Source of the DNA: SFWF01 sp045537915
GTDB taxonomy: Bacteria; Bacillota; Clostridia; Oscillospirales; Acutalibacteraceae
Direction of reading: 5' to 3'
Assembly (NCBI GenBank): GCA_045537915.1
Contig: JAZSQK010000011.1
Coordinates: 1-64,000, forward strand
Length of the DNA: 64,000 nt
Translations under genes and position numbers: made by a program
Shown here: positions 1-8,494 of the stretch, piece by piece
How the letters are laid out: every line of letters starts with the position of its first letter
Position numbering within the stretch: the first letter of the stretch is position 1
The notes under the pieces: generated by a model
What the model was told of the DNA's origin: nothing
Database searches by the model: none
Seen by the model: only the letters and a program-made list of their open reading frames with translations

Positions 1-8
1 ATTTTCAT
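1..8 (-). CDS. 5' end of an unidentified gene (partial)
   Basis: An ATG on the minus strand at positions 8-6 is preceded by a perfect AGGAGG ribosome binding site at 15-20 with a six-base spacer. Only the first two codons (Met-Lys) and part of the third lie inside the window, so nothing can be said about the product. A TATAAT box on the minus strand at 56-61 could be its -10, although no good -35 is visible. Confidence 0.6.
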
Positions 9-103
9 AATTGACCTCCTATGTCTTTAATGCTTGTGGTTGGCAGACCTTTTGCATTATATCATAGGAGCTCTTTTTTACTCATCGGCAAAAGCCTCTC
101 TGG

Positions 104-125
104 AACCACACGCTTAGCGTGTGGT
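104..125. repeat. Perfect hairpin, possible terminator or repeat
   Basis: AACCACACG and CGTGTGGTT form a perfect nine-base-pair stem with a four-base loop. On the plus strand it is followed by TTTTCGTT. It lies between the partial gene at the window edge and the terminator of the sugar kinase. No plus-strand gene ends here, so its role is unclear. Confidence 0.5.
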
Positions 126-136
126 TTTCGTTATAC

Positions 137-167
137 AAAAAACAGCGGTACACTTTAGTACCGCTGT
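137..167 (-). terminator. Rho-independent terminator of the PfkB kinase gene
   Basis: On the minus strand a ten-base-pair stem (ACAGCGGTAC / GTACCGCTGT, six-base loop) is followed directly by TTTTTT. It lies 18 bases after the stop codon of the kinase gene. Confidence 0.9.
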
Positions 168-184
168 AATCGAAATGCTTTATA

Positions 185-1156
185 TTATATTTCTTCCCGT
201 TTCAAATTCGAGCAAAGCTTTTTAAGTCCCTTTAAATCTAAAACACCCGAAGTTGCATCCTTTTCGCTTAAGGATGAGATGGCTGCCATCGAGCCTAAGT
301 CCAAAATCTCCTCGTCTGACATGCCCATATATATTCCAATCAGGCAACCTGCACAGTAGGCATCTCCGGCACCTGTCTTGCCCTTAATATAATCCTTATC
401 AACAGCATAAGCCGGCATAACGGTATAGCCTTCTTTAGACAGGCAAACTCCTCTGTCCTTCATATGAATAATAACCTTTTCTCTGACACCCAACGACATA
501 AGCTTTCTGGCTATTTTTTCAAGATTTTCAGGCTCCGGTTCTATCTCGGCCATTTTTCCCGCCTCAAGCTCATTAACAATAAGGTAATCGGTATACTTAA
601 GACAAGGCAATACAAGATTATATCTGTCAGAGTTTTCGCTGACAAGGTCAATAGAGGTTTTAATTCCTCTCTGGTGAGCCTCTTTGAGAATTTTCTCCCC
701 GTCGCCGTTATCAATTTTATCAAGGAGCAGGAAATACCCAAGGTGCAAGATTTTTGCGGTCATACTGTCAAAATCAATGTCATCGTAGCAAAACTTTGCG
801 CCTGATCCCGCATATGTAAAGAAGGTGCGTTGGCCGCCGATTATGCTCATAACGTCTGTAAAGTTTGTAAGCTCTTCTTTATCACAGGAAATATTGCGAG
901 TATCAATATCAAAGCCTTCAAGAATATCACAGATATACTTTCCCTCAGGGTCTCCTCCTATTTTTCCGTATGCAAAGACAGGTATCTCGGGAGCAATTTT
1001 CCGAATATCAATTCCAACATTAGGCACAAGACCGCCAACCGCACTCTCGATATTGGATATCTGCACAAGATGGCCAACTTCAGGATATGCATCAATGCTT
1101 TTTATTTTGTCGATTATAATAGTACCTGCAAGAGCAATTCCGTTTCTTTCACTCAT
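185..1156 (-). CDS. PfkB-family carbohydrate kinase
   Basis: This 323-residue protein belongs to the ribokinase/PfkB superfamily of ATP-dependent sugar or nucleoside kinases and is cytosolic. The C-terminal PfkB signature is visible as GKTGAGDAYCAG, holding the GAGD anion hole and catalytic Asp, although the residue usually Asp before TGAGD is Lys here. An N-terminal glycine-rich segment (VGGLVPNVGIDIRKI) fits the substrate lid. The substrate cannot be read from sequence. The start is the ATG at 1156, with GGAG nine bases upstream; a TTG 15 bases earlier overlaps that site. The gene has its own promoter and terminator. It lies next to the DUF4832 array, so a role in phosphorylating a sugar released by that system is possible but is inference. 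Confidence 0.85.
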   Translation of the reverse strand: MSERNGIALAGTIIIDKIKSIDAYPEVGHLVQISNIESAVGGLVPNVGIDIRKIAPEIPVFAYGKIGGDPEGKYICDILEGFDIDTRNISCDKEELTNFTDVMSIIGGQRTFFTYAGSGAKFCYDDIDFDSMTAKILHLGYFLLLDKIDNGDGEKILKEAHQRGIKTSIDLVSENSDRYNLVLPCLKYTDYLIVNELEAGKMAEIEPEPENLEKIARKLMSLGVREKVIIHMKDRGVCLSKEGYTVMPAYAVDKDYIKGKTGAGDAYCAGCLIGIYMGMSDEEILDLGSMAAISSLSEKDATSGVLDLKGLKKLCSNLKREEI

Positions 1157-1215
1157 TATTTTCCACTCCAAGGTTTTATCAGTGAATAACAGAAAATCCT
1201 TCCTGTTATGTTCTG

Positions 1216-1244
1216 ATTATAACTTAATTTTTCCCTTTTTGCAA
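1216..1244 (-). promoter_or_regulatory. Promoter of the PfkB kinase gene
   Basis: Minus-strand -35 TTGCAA (1239-1244) and -10 TATAAT (1216-1221) are separated by 17 bases. They sit between the terminator of the upstream array and the kinase start. Confidence 0.75.
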
Positions 1245-1255
1245 TATAAGATTCT

Positions 1256-1281
1256 AAAAAGGCAGTTCATTTTGAACTGCC
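1256..1281 (-). terminator. Terminator at the end of the DUF4832 array
   Basis: GGCAGTTC and GAACTGCC form an eight-base-pair stem with a five-base loop. It is followed on the minus strand by TTTTT and lies just after the stop of the last array gene. Confidence 0.9.
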
Positions 1282-1287
1282 TTTCTT

Positions 1288-2952
1288 TTAAATTTCAAAC
1301 TCATATAGGATATTATATCCGTTTTCGAAATCAACATCATTACTGATAAATGCAAAGTTATCCATTGTATTCTTAAGATAGAAAGCAATGTAATACTTTC
1401 CCTTCTCAGAGGGTAGTGTGAGATCGGCTGCAACGGTATGCTCCAGCACCTCGGTAGACTGCCAGTTTTCAGGGTCGTGACTATACCACTTTTCAGGATC
1501 TCCCGCCTCTACTGTAGATACAACCTTATAGTCCTCATCTAGAACTGCAAAGCCTGAACTCAGGCAGAATGCGGCGGCAAAGCCGTAGTTCTTAAGTTTA
1601 AGGTCAACATTAACAGTCTTATTCTTGCCAAGCGTTCCCTTGAAGGTTGCATTCTGTACAACAACCTTATAGCCTAAATGGTCACGGATGAACTCATAAG
1701 GATTGCGGTCAAGAAGGTTTCCGTCCTTGTCATAGAACCAGGCAGGATCGTAAATAATACCGTTTTCGTCAAGTTGCTCCATTGTTACAGACTCATTATC
1801 TACCCAGCGCTGCATAACATTATCCTGACCCTTGCTCTCATAAAGGGTGTGCCAATGACTCATTGTTGTGAATCTGTGGTGGGCCAGTTGAAGAATTACC
1901 TGAAGACCCGACGGTACCCTATCCATTCCTACAAGATGACTGTTAACATACATCTCTCCCGATTGAGGTGTGTAGGCCGCAGTTTCGCATATGTATGTCC
2001 ACCAGTCGTTTTTAGTATGTTTTCCACCCATATCAAATACTTGACATTGACCGGGGCCTGTAACATCAAAATTGTGATTGTATGCATAGCAACCTGAATT
2101 CCATGAGTAATTATCCTGTTCACCGAAAATGCCGTCGTGATTATGTCCGATTAAATTAAGATAAGGATAGTCGGGCTCGGCTTCAACAAGGTCAAGCTTG
2201 TATTGGGGCGAACGAACGGTAAAGTAAAGACCGTTTGGAACACATATATTCTCAAGAATTGCCTTTATTACAGTATTAAAATCAACCGGCGGCCACTGGA
2301 AACCGGCAACCATTTCTCCGTTGCCTATAAAGCCGCTTGACAATTTATGAATAACATCGGTATGGTCCTTAATAAATTCACCTATCTGCTTTGTGTGCAT
2401 AATCATATGCTCTTCATCTGCGCAAACCTTTGCAAGTTCCGGTCGGTCTTCAAGGTTAACAATTGTTTTGTCAATACTTGCGCCATAGGAAAATCTGGCA
2501 AGAAGCTTGATTCTGTCTTTTCTGCAGAGGTCGAACATATACTCGAAAAGTTCATACAGTTCCTCAGGAAGCTCGTCTGCAGTATTGAGTCCGACCGACA
2601 TATTTACCTGCCATAGCATAAGCTTTGTTGTTGCTTTCATGGTACCGGGCAAATAAATTCCGTATATCCAATCAATTTTTTCCTTATTTGCTTCAAATCC
2701 ATCGTCAAGATAAAGCGTATTCCATGTATCTTCATCTGCATCTTCGCCTCTGGTAGCCTTAAAGACTGTATACCACTCTCCACGATAGCCTCGGTCAGGG
2801 TTATCAAAAAGCCAAGTATCGTTAGAGCCTGATAACGCCTTATATGTAACCTGTGTATCAATGGGTTCTCCACCGGAGCAACCGACAGCACCCAAAGTGA
2901 AAATTATTGCAACCGTAAGAATGAGTGCTACAAATTTCATTGCTCTTCTCAT
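1288..2952 (-). CDS. Secreted DUF4874/DUF4832 lipoprotein, subfamily A copy 1
   Basis: This is a 554-residue exported protein with an N-terminal signal peptide and probable lipobox Cys25 (GAVGC). The N-terminal half resembles DUF4874, with the hallmark NPDRGYR at about 51-57. The C-terminal half resembles DUF4832 and ends in a beta-rich domain (KNYGFAAAF, WYSHDP). Conserved blocks shared with all array members include IHKLSSGFIGNGE, QWPPVDF, AYTPQSGEMY, LAHHRFTT and RNPYEFIRDHLGYK. The biochemical function of these families is not established. Paired Gly-Glu motifs and a likely alpha/beta barrel suggest a glycoside-hydrolase-like fold, which is inference. It is the last gene of the array, 20 bases after copy B1. 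By eye it matches copy A2 at most positions. Confidence 0.85.
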   Translation of the reverse strand: MRRAMKFVALILTVAIIFTLGAVGCSGGEPIDTQVTYKALSGSNDTWLFDNPDRGYRGEWYTVFKATRGEDADEDTWNTLYLDDGFEANKEKIDWIYGIYLPGTMKATTKLMLWQVNMSVGLNTADELPEELYELFEYMFDLCRKDRIKLLARFSYGASIDKTIVNLEDRPELAKVCADEEHMIMHTKQIGEFIKDHTDVIHKLSSGFIGNGEMVAGFQWPPVDFNTVIKAILENICVPNGLYFTVRSPQYKLDLVEAEPDYPYLNLIGHNHDGIFGEQDNYSWNSGCYAYNHNFDVTGPGQCQVFDMGGKHTKNDWWTYICETAAYTPQSGEMYVNSHLVGMDRVPSGLQVILQLAHHRFTTMSHWHTLYESKGQDNVMQRWVDNESVTMEQLDENGIIYDPAWFYDKDGNLLDRNPYEFIRDHLGYKVVVQNATFKGTLGKNKTVNVDLKLKNYGFAAAFCLSSGFAVLDEDYKVVSTVEAGDPEKWYSHDPENWQSTEVLEHTVAADLTLPSEKGKYYIAFYLKNTMDNFAFISNDVDFENGYNILYEFEI

Positions 2953-2972
2953 AATTTTTTTCTCCGTTTTTA

Positions 2973-4841
2973 TTAAATTTCTAGCTCATAAAGGATATTA
3001 TATTTATCACTTATATAGTCCATATTATTGGAAAGCTTTGCATAGTCTTCCATAGTGTTTCTCATATAGAAGGCAAGATAATATTTTCCTTTTTCAGAGG
3101 GCAAGGTTATATCCGCCGTTACCGTATGCTCAAGCACCTCGGTTGACTTCCAGTTTTCAGGGTCGTGGCTGTACCACTTTTCAGGCTCTCCTGCTTTAAC
3201 TTCGGATACAACATTATAATCCTTATCCAGAACCATATATCCGCTTTCAATATTGAAAGCGGCGGCAAAGCCGTAGTTTTTAAGGGTAAGATTTACACTA
3301 AGACTACAGTTTTTACCAATTGAACCATTTAGAGCAGCCTTCTGTGCAACAACCTTATATCCTAAATGGTCACGTATAAACTCATAAGGATTTCTCTCGA
3401 CCATATTACCCTCTTCGTCATAGAACCAGGCGGGATCGTAGATTATTCCGGCTTCATCAAGAAGTTCTGGCGTTACAAGCTCATTATCTATCCAACGCTG
3501 CATTACAGAATCACCCGGGATTTTTTTGCCATCCTCGGTTGTTTCGTTTTTAAATGAAGCCTCTATATAGCTGTTCCAATGGCTGAGTGTTGTATAACGG
3601 TGATGAGCTAACTGATTGATCATTTCCATACCCGATGGTATTTTGGGGTCAGCGTTCCAAGCCAGATTATGATACATTTCTCCGGATTGCGGAGTGTATG
3701 CCGCCTCCTGACAAACATAGTTCCACCAATCGTTCGGAATATGTTGTCCGCCGTGGTCAGCATGAAAACACATTCCGAATTTAGTGGCCTCAAAATTGTG
3801 GTTGTATTGGAAGCAACCCGTATCCCAACCATATTTATCAGTTTCGCCGAACACAGCATCGTTATTGAAGCCTATATAGCTTGCATAGGGATAATCAGGA
3901 TCGTTTTCGAGCAGATTCAGTTTGTAAACAGGCGAACGAGAGGTGTAGTAAATATTGTTTGGAACGCATACCTTCTCGACAATTGCTTTTATAATGTTAT
4001 CGTAATCAACAACCGGATACTGATAGGCATAAGCCATTTCTCCACCCGAGCCGATAACGCCGCTTGACCACTTATGTATAACATCAATGTTCTTTGTTAT
4101 AAAGGGTGCAAACTGATCTATATGCTTTAACATAATTTCTTCTGATGCGCCGACTGCTTCGTGAGCTAATCTATTTTCTTCGTTCAACTGCCAGTTCAGC
4201 TGTAATATATGATATCCGTATCTGAAAAGAACCTTACACTCTTTCTGTCTGCACCTATCAAAAAATATGTCAAAAATGTCAAAAACCTCTTGTGGCAGCA
4301 CTTCGACCTTTCCGTATGACATAAGCTCTCCCTGTAAAAGAATGAGCTTGCTCTGATAGCCTGTCTTATCCAATCGGAAATAGACCTTATCGCAAAGATA
4401 ATCCATAAGCTCTTCTACATCGGCCTTGGTCCAATTAGCATAAAAAACATCGATCTGATGCTTGCCTTTGCATTTAGAATTGGGATTGTACTGCACATTT
4501 CCCTTTTCATCTCTATAAACGTAGTCACAGGTATCGGTTGTTTTTGTGGGATCATCGGGATCGGGGTGCTCGTCATAAATAAGAACCGGTAGGGTTGTTC
4601 TGTAGCCTCGGTCGGGATTGCCATAAAGCAAAATGTCATTGGTTCTGCCCGCCATCAGGTTTATTGCATTTTTATTGCTATGGGTTCTTTCCTGCCCTGC
4701 TGATAACGGTTGAAATTCTAAAGTTGACGAAACTGCCGTTCCCGAGGGGTTCGACAGTTTATCATTTTTATTATTGCAACCAACAACTGACAAGAAGGTA
4801 ACCGACAAGCATAATACTACTGCTAAAATACGCTTTTTCAT
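2973..4841 (-). CDS. Secreted DUF4874/DUF4832 lipoprotein, subfamily B copy 1
   Basis: This 622-residue exported protein belongs to the longer B subfamily. It has a signal peptide with probable lipid-anchored Cys22 (SVVGC) and a linker. A B-specific segment (AGRTNDILLYGNPDRGYRTT, then HPDPDDPTKTTDTCDYV) leads into the DUF4874-like domain, followed by DUF4832. Shared blocks are IHKWSSGVIGSGGE, NNDAVFGE, SGCFQYNHN, AAYTPQSGEMY and NPYEFIRDHLGYK. The ATG at 4841 was chosen because AAGAAAGGA lies just upstream and it opens the signal peptide; the frame stays open further upstream without a better site. It is cotranscribed with A2 upstream (28-base gap) and A1 downstream. Function is unknown. Confidence 0.85.
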   Translation of the reverse strand: MKKRILAVVLCLSVTFLSVVGCNNKNDKLSNPSGTAVSSTLEFQPLSAGQERTHSNKNAINLMAGRTNDILLYGNPDRGYRTTLPVLIYDEHPDPDDPTKTTDTCDYVYRDEKGNVQYNPNSKCKGKHQIDVFYANWTKADVEELMDYLCDKVYFRLDKTGYQSKLILLQGELMSYGKVEVLPQEVFDIFDIFFDRCRQKECKVLFRYGYHILQLNWQLNEENRLAHEAVGASEEIMLKHIDQFAPFITKNIDVIHKWSSGVIGSGGEMAYAYQYPVVDYDNIIKAIVEKVCVPNNIYYTSRSPVYKLNLLENDPDYPYASYIGFNNDAVFGETDKYGWDTGCFQYNHNFEATKFGMCFHADHGGQHIPNDWWNYVCQEAAYTPQSGEMYHNLAWNADPKIPSGMEMINQLAHHRYTTLSHWNSYIEASFKNETTEDGKKIPGDSVMQRWIDNELVTPELLDEAGIIYDPAWFYDEEGNMVERNPYEFIRDHLGYKVVAQKAALNGSIGKNCSLSVNLTLKNYGFAAAFNIESGYMVLDKDYNVVSEVKAGEPEKWYSHDPENWKSTEVLEHTVTADITLPSEKGKYYLAFYMRNTMEDYAKLSNNMDYISDKYNILYELEI

Positions 4842-4869
4842 CGTTATCCTTTCTTCTTTGCAATTAAAA

Positions 4870-6531
4870 CTAGATTTCAAACTCGTAGAGAATATTATAG
4901 CCGTTCTCAAACTCTCCGTCATTGCTAAGACAAGCATAATCCTCCATAGTATTCTTAAGATAGAAGCCTATGTAGTACTTTCCGCTTTCTTTCGGCAATG
5001 TAATGTCGGCATTTACTGTGTGCACAAGTATCTCGGTTGATTGCCAATTATCAGGGTCGTGGCTGTACCACTTTTCAGGATCTCCCGCCTCTACAGTAGA
5101 AACAACCTCATAGTCTTCATTGAGAACTGCAAAACCTGAGGTCAGGCAGAAGGCTGCGGCAAAGCCGTAATTTTTAAGCTTGAGGTCAATATTAAGGCTC
5201 TTACCCTTTCCAAGCGTTCCCTTAAAGGTCGCATTTTGCGCTTCGACCTTATATCCTAAATGATCACGCAAGAACTCATAAGGATTTCGGTCAAGCAGGT
5301 TGCCGTCCTTATCATAAAACCAGTTTGGATCATAAATAATACCGTTTTCGTCGAGTATATCGGAGGTTATTTGCTCATTATCCACCCAACGCTGCATAAC
5401 ATTATCCTGACCTTTGCTTTCAAAAAGGGTGTGCCAATGACTGAGCGTTGTATATCTGTGGTGCGCCATCTGAAGAATTACCTGAAGACCCGACGGCACT
5501 CTGTTCATTCCTACAAGGTGGCTGTTTACAAACATTTCGCCCGACTGAGGTGTATATGCTGCGGTTTCGCAAATATAGTTCCACCAGTCATTTTTAATGT
5601 GTGTTCCGCCGTTATCTGCTTCATAACACTGTCCGGGACCTGTTACATCAAAATTATGATTGTACTGATAGCAGCCCGAAGTCCAACCATAATTTTCCTG
5701 TTCGCCAAAAATACCGTCATTGTTAAAACCTATGAGCTTGAGATACTCGTAATCCGGCTCGGCTTCTAATAAATCAACCTTATATTTCGGACTGCGAACG
5801 GTAAAGTAAAGGTCATTAGGAACGCATATGTTTTCAAGAATTGCTTTTATAACATTATTGAAATCAACAGGAGGCCACTGGAACCCAGCAACCATCTCTC
5901 CATTACCGATAAATCCGCTTGTTATTTTATGTATAACATCGGTATGGTCCTTTAAGAACTCGCCTAATTGCTTTGTATGCATAATCATATGCTCTTCGTC
6001 TGCGCAAAGCTTTTCAAGCTCGACTCTGTGTTCAGGATTGCTAATAGAAAGGTCTACTCCTGCACCGTAAGAAAATCTGGCTAAAAGTTTGATATTATCT
6101 TTCCTGCAAATTTCAAAGCAATATTCAAAAAGCTGTAACAGCTCATCAGGAAGAACGTCGTCTTTATTATAGCCTGACATATTCATCTGCCAGAGCATAA
6201 GCTTTGTTGTTGCAGACATTGAACCCGGTCTGTATATTCCGTATATCCAATCGATTTTCTCTTTATTTGCTTCAAAACCGTCATCAACATAGATGGTGTT
6301 CCAGGTTTCAGCGCCTACTGCTGACTCCTTGTTCTTCTGAAAAGCCATATACCACTCTCCGCGGTAGCCTCTGTCAGGATTATCAAAAAGCCACGATGCA
6401 TTAGAACCGGAAAGGGGCTTGTATGAAACCGTTTCATCAATTTTTTCTCCTCCGGAACAACCAACAGCGCCTAAAGAGAACAAAATGATCAGACTAAGTA
6501 GAATTGCCACCAATTTCATTGCCACTTTCAT
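4870..6531 (-). CDS. Secreted DUF4874/DUF4832 lipoprotein, subfamily A copy 2
   Basis: This 553-residue close paralogue of A1 has the same signal peptide layout, with lipobox GAVGC and Cys25. NPDRGYR comes shortly after the lipobox. IHKITSGFIGNGE, QWPPVDF, NNDGIFGE, SGCYQYNHN, AYTPQSGEM and a C-terminal KNYGFAAAF/WYSHDP module follow. Alignment by eye with A1 shows long identical stretches, so the duplication looks recent relative to A3. It is the first gene after an internal terminator and a new promoter, so it probably heads its own transcript A2-B1-A1. The role is unknown; a cell-surface glycan-active protein is the best guess. Confidence 0.85.
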   Translation of the reverse strand: MKVAMKLVAILLSLIILFSLGAVGCSGGEKIDETVSYKPLSGSNASWLFDNPDRGYRGEWYMAFQKNKESAVGAETWNTIYVDDGFEANKEKIDWIYGIYRPGSMSATTKLMLWQMNMSGYNKDDVLPDELLQLFEYCFEICRKDNIKLLARFSYGAGVDLSISNPEHRVELEKLCADEEHMIMHTKQLGEFLKDHTDVIHKITSGFIGNGEMVAGFQWPPVDFNNVIKAILENICVPNDLYFTVRSPKYKVDLLEAEPDYEYLKLIGFNNDGIFGEQENYGWTSGCYQYNHNFDVTGPGQCYEADNGGTHIKNDWWNYICETAAYTPQSGEMFVNSHLVGMNRVPSGLQVILQMAHHRYTTLSHWHTLFESKGQDNVMQRWVDNEQITSDILDENGIIYDPNWFYDKDGNLLDRNPYEFLRDHLGYKVEAQNATFKGTLGKGKSLNIDLKLKNYGFAAAFCLTSGFAVLNEDYEVVSTVEAGDPEKWYSHDPDNWQSTEILVHTVNADITLPKESGKYYIGFYLKNTMEDYACLSNDGEFENGYNILYEFEI

Positions 6532-6561
6532 AAATCTACCTCCAAGTATTTAAGTTGTATT

Positions 6562-6591
6562 TTCATATTGTACAATAAGACCGATTGTCAA
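6562..6591 (-). promoter_or_regulatory. Internal promoter of the array (before A2)
   Basis: Minus-strand -35 TTGACA (6586-6591) and a weaker -10 TATGAA (6562-6567) are separated by 18 bases. They are placed 31 bases upstream of the A2 start and downstream of the internal terminator. Confidence 0.55.
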
Positions 6592-6595
6592 ATTA

Positions 6596-6610
6596 AGTAT
6601 AACTTATACT
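6596..6610. promoter_or_regulatory. 15-base perfect palindrome upstream of the internal promoter
   Basis: AGTATAACTTATACT is a perfect inverted repeat around a central base. It lies five bases upstream of the -35 box of the promoter before A2, a typical position for a regulator site. No regulator can be assigned; the divergent AraC protein is one candidate. Confidence 0.5.
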
Positions 6611-6665
6611 CTAATAAAAGTAAATACTTTTTTTGTTTTTTTTGCATTATTTGCTCAATATAGCA

Positions 6666-6704
6666 ACAAAAAACAACGCTCTAAAATTACAGAGCGCTGT
6701 TTTT
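6666..6704 (-). terminator. Internal terminator after copy B2
   Basis: An 11-base-pair stem (AACAGCGCTCT / AGAGCGTTGTT, one G-U pair, eight-base loop) runs into a T stretch on the minus strand shortly after the B2 stop codon. It divides the array into two transcription units. Confidence 0.8.
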
Positions 6705-6710
6705 GGTGTT

Positions 6711-8465
6711 TTACAACATAATTCTATGAAGTATATTGTATCCATTTTCAAAAGGCATATCGTTTGCGAATTTTGCAAAATCATCTCTTGTATTCTTAAT
6801 ATAGAAGGCAAGATAATATTTGCCACTCTGCGTTGGCAATTCAATATCAGCAGATATGTTATGCTCAAGAATCTCGGTTGACCTGTAGTTGTCGGGGTCG
6901 TGGCTGTACCACTTTTCAGGCTCTCCAGCCTTAACGGAAGATACAACATTGTAGTTCTCATCAAGAACCGCAAAGCCCGACTCGAGATTAAAGGCGGCGG
7001 CAAAGCCGTAATTTTTAAGGGTTAATTCTGCTTTTACAACGCCGTTTTTAACCTCTGCACTAAGGTCTTTTGCAGAAATTCTGTAACCGAGATGGTCACG
7101 GATAAACTCATAAGGGTTGCGGTGAACAACCTTTCCCTCCTCGTCGCAGAACCAAGCGGGGTCGTAAATTATCCCTTCAGCATCAAGGATTTCGGGGGTG
7201 ACGGTCTGATCATTTATCCAATGTTGCATAGTAGCAACCTTAGGTATCATTTTTCCGTCATCGCTCTTTAAAAACTCAAAGTGGGATTCAATAAAGCCGT
7301 TCCACTGGCTGAGTGATGTGTAGTGCTGATGGGCAAGTTCTTTAATAACATCCATTCCCGAAGGCACCTGATGGGGTCTGTTTTTAGCGATACTGTGATA
7401 CATCTCGCCCGACTGCGGTGTGTAGGCAGAGGTCTGGCAGACATACTCCCACCAATCATTTTTGATATGCTTTCCTCCAAGGTCGTGTTCCTCACACTGA
7501 CCGGGGCCTGTAACATCAAAATTATGATTATACTGATAACAGCCCGAGCACCAGCCCCAGTTTGTTGTTTCGCCCCAAAGAGCATCATTATTGTGCCCTA
7601 TGAACTTGGCGTATTTATAATCGGGATCATTTTCTAAAAGTTCCAGCTTTATTTTGGGATATCTGACAGTATAATAAAGATTATTTGGAATACAAAGTTT
7701 CTCTACAACCGCCTTTACTATGTTGTCGTAGTTAACCTGAGGATACTGATAACCAAAGGCCATTTCTCCTCCCGAGCCAATAAATCCACTGGACAGTTTA
7801 TGTATAATATCCTTGTTCTTGCTTATAAAGGGTACAAGTTGGTCAATATGAGCCAACATTGTTTCTTCATCTGCGCCATATTTTTCTTGAAGTGTTCTTC
7901 CCTCTTCGCTTGCTCTCCAGCTTTTCTGAACCATGTGATAACCGTAACGGAAGAGGACCTTGCAGTCACGCTCACGGCACTTATCAAAGAACATATCTAT
8001 GATATCAAGGACCTTCTGAGGAAGCTTTTTATCTTTGTTACACTCTTCAAACTGTGCCTGTAATAGTATCAGTTTGCTTTTAAAATCGGTCTTTCCCGTG
8101 AGGAAAAACCAGTTCTCGAACATATACTCAAGAACTCTTTCGTTCTCTTTCATACTGATATTTTGGAACAATCTTTCAATAACATGCTTACCTATACATT
8201 TAGAATTATGGTTTAATATGGGCTTACCCTTTTCATCATAGATAATAAGGTCGCAGGTATCCTTTGCCTTTGTCGGATCATCGGGGTCGAGATGGACAGG
8301 AAGTATTACCACAGGCATGGTTGTACGGTAGCCTCTGTCTGGGTTGTTGAACAAAAGAATATCATTTGTTCTTCCCGAAACTGAACCTATAACATTCGGG
8401 CTATGCTGACGTTCCTCTCCTGCGTGCAGTGGCTTATAACTGATTTTTTTAAATTGATCTAACAT
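6711..8465 (-). CDS. DUF4874/DUF4832 protein, subfamily B copy 2, without signal peptide
   Basis: This 584-residue B-subfamily protein starts at MLDQFKKISYKPL and has neither a signal peptide nor a lipobox, unlike the other five copies. The conserved part begins almost at once (AGEERQHS, then SGRTNDILLFNNPDRGYR). All later blocks are intact: IHKLSSGFIGSGGE, NNDALWGE, SGCYQYNHN, SAYTPQSGEMY and NPYEFIRDHLGYR. The ATG at 8465 is preceded by GAGGGGAAAG, a good ribosome binding site, and no export signal is encoded just upstream in frame. The product therefore looks cytosolic, or the 5' end has been lost and replaced. It is followed by the internal terminator. Confidence 0.85.
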   Translation of the reverse strand: MLDQFKKISYKPLHAGEERQHSPNVIGSVSGRTNDILLFNNPDRGYRTTMPVVILPVHLDPDDPTKAKDTCDLIIYDEKGKPILNHNSKCIGKHVIERLFQNISMKENERVLEYMFENWFFLTGKTDFKSKLILLQAQFEECNKDKKLPQKVLDIIDMFFDKCRERDCKVLFRYGYHMVQKSWRASEEGRTLQEKYGADEETMLAHIDQLVPFISKNKDIIHKLSSGFIGSGGEMAFGYQYPQVNYDNIVKAVVEKLCIPNNLYYTVRYPKIKLELLENDPDYKYAKFIGHNNDALWGETTNWGWCSGCYQYNHNFDVTGPGQCEEHDLGGKHIKNDWWEYVCQTSAYTPQSGEMYHSIAKNRPHQVPSGMDVIKELAHQHYTSLSQWNGFIESHFEFLKSDDGKMIPKVATMQHWINDQTVTPEILDAEGIIYDPAWFCDEEGKVVHRNPYEFIRDHLGYRISAKDLSAEVKNGVVKAELTLKNYGFAAAFNLESGFAVLDENYNVVSSVKAGEPEKWYSHDPDNYRSTEILEHNISADIELPTQSGKYYLAFYIKNTRDDFAKFANDMPFENGYNILHRIML

Positions 8466-8494
8466 AACTTTCCCCTCGTTTTTTTCTCTCCGAT

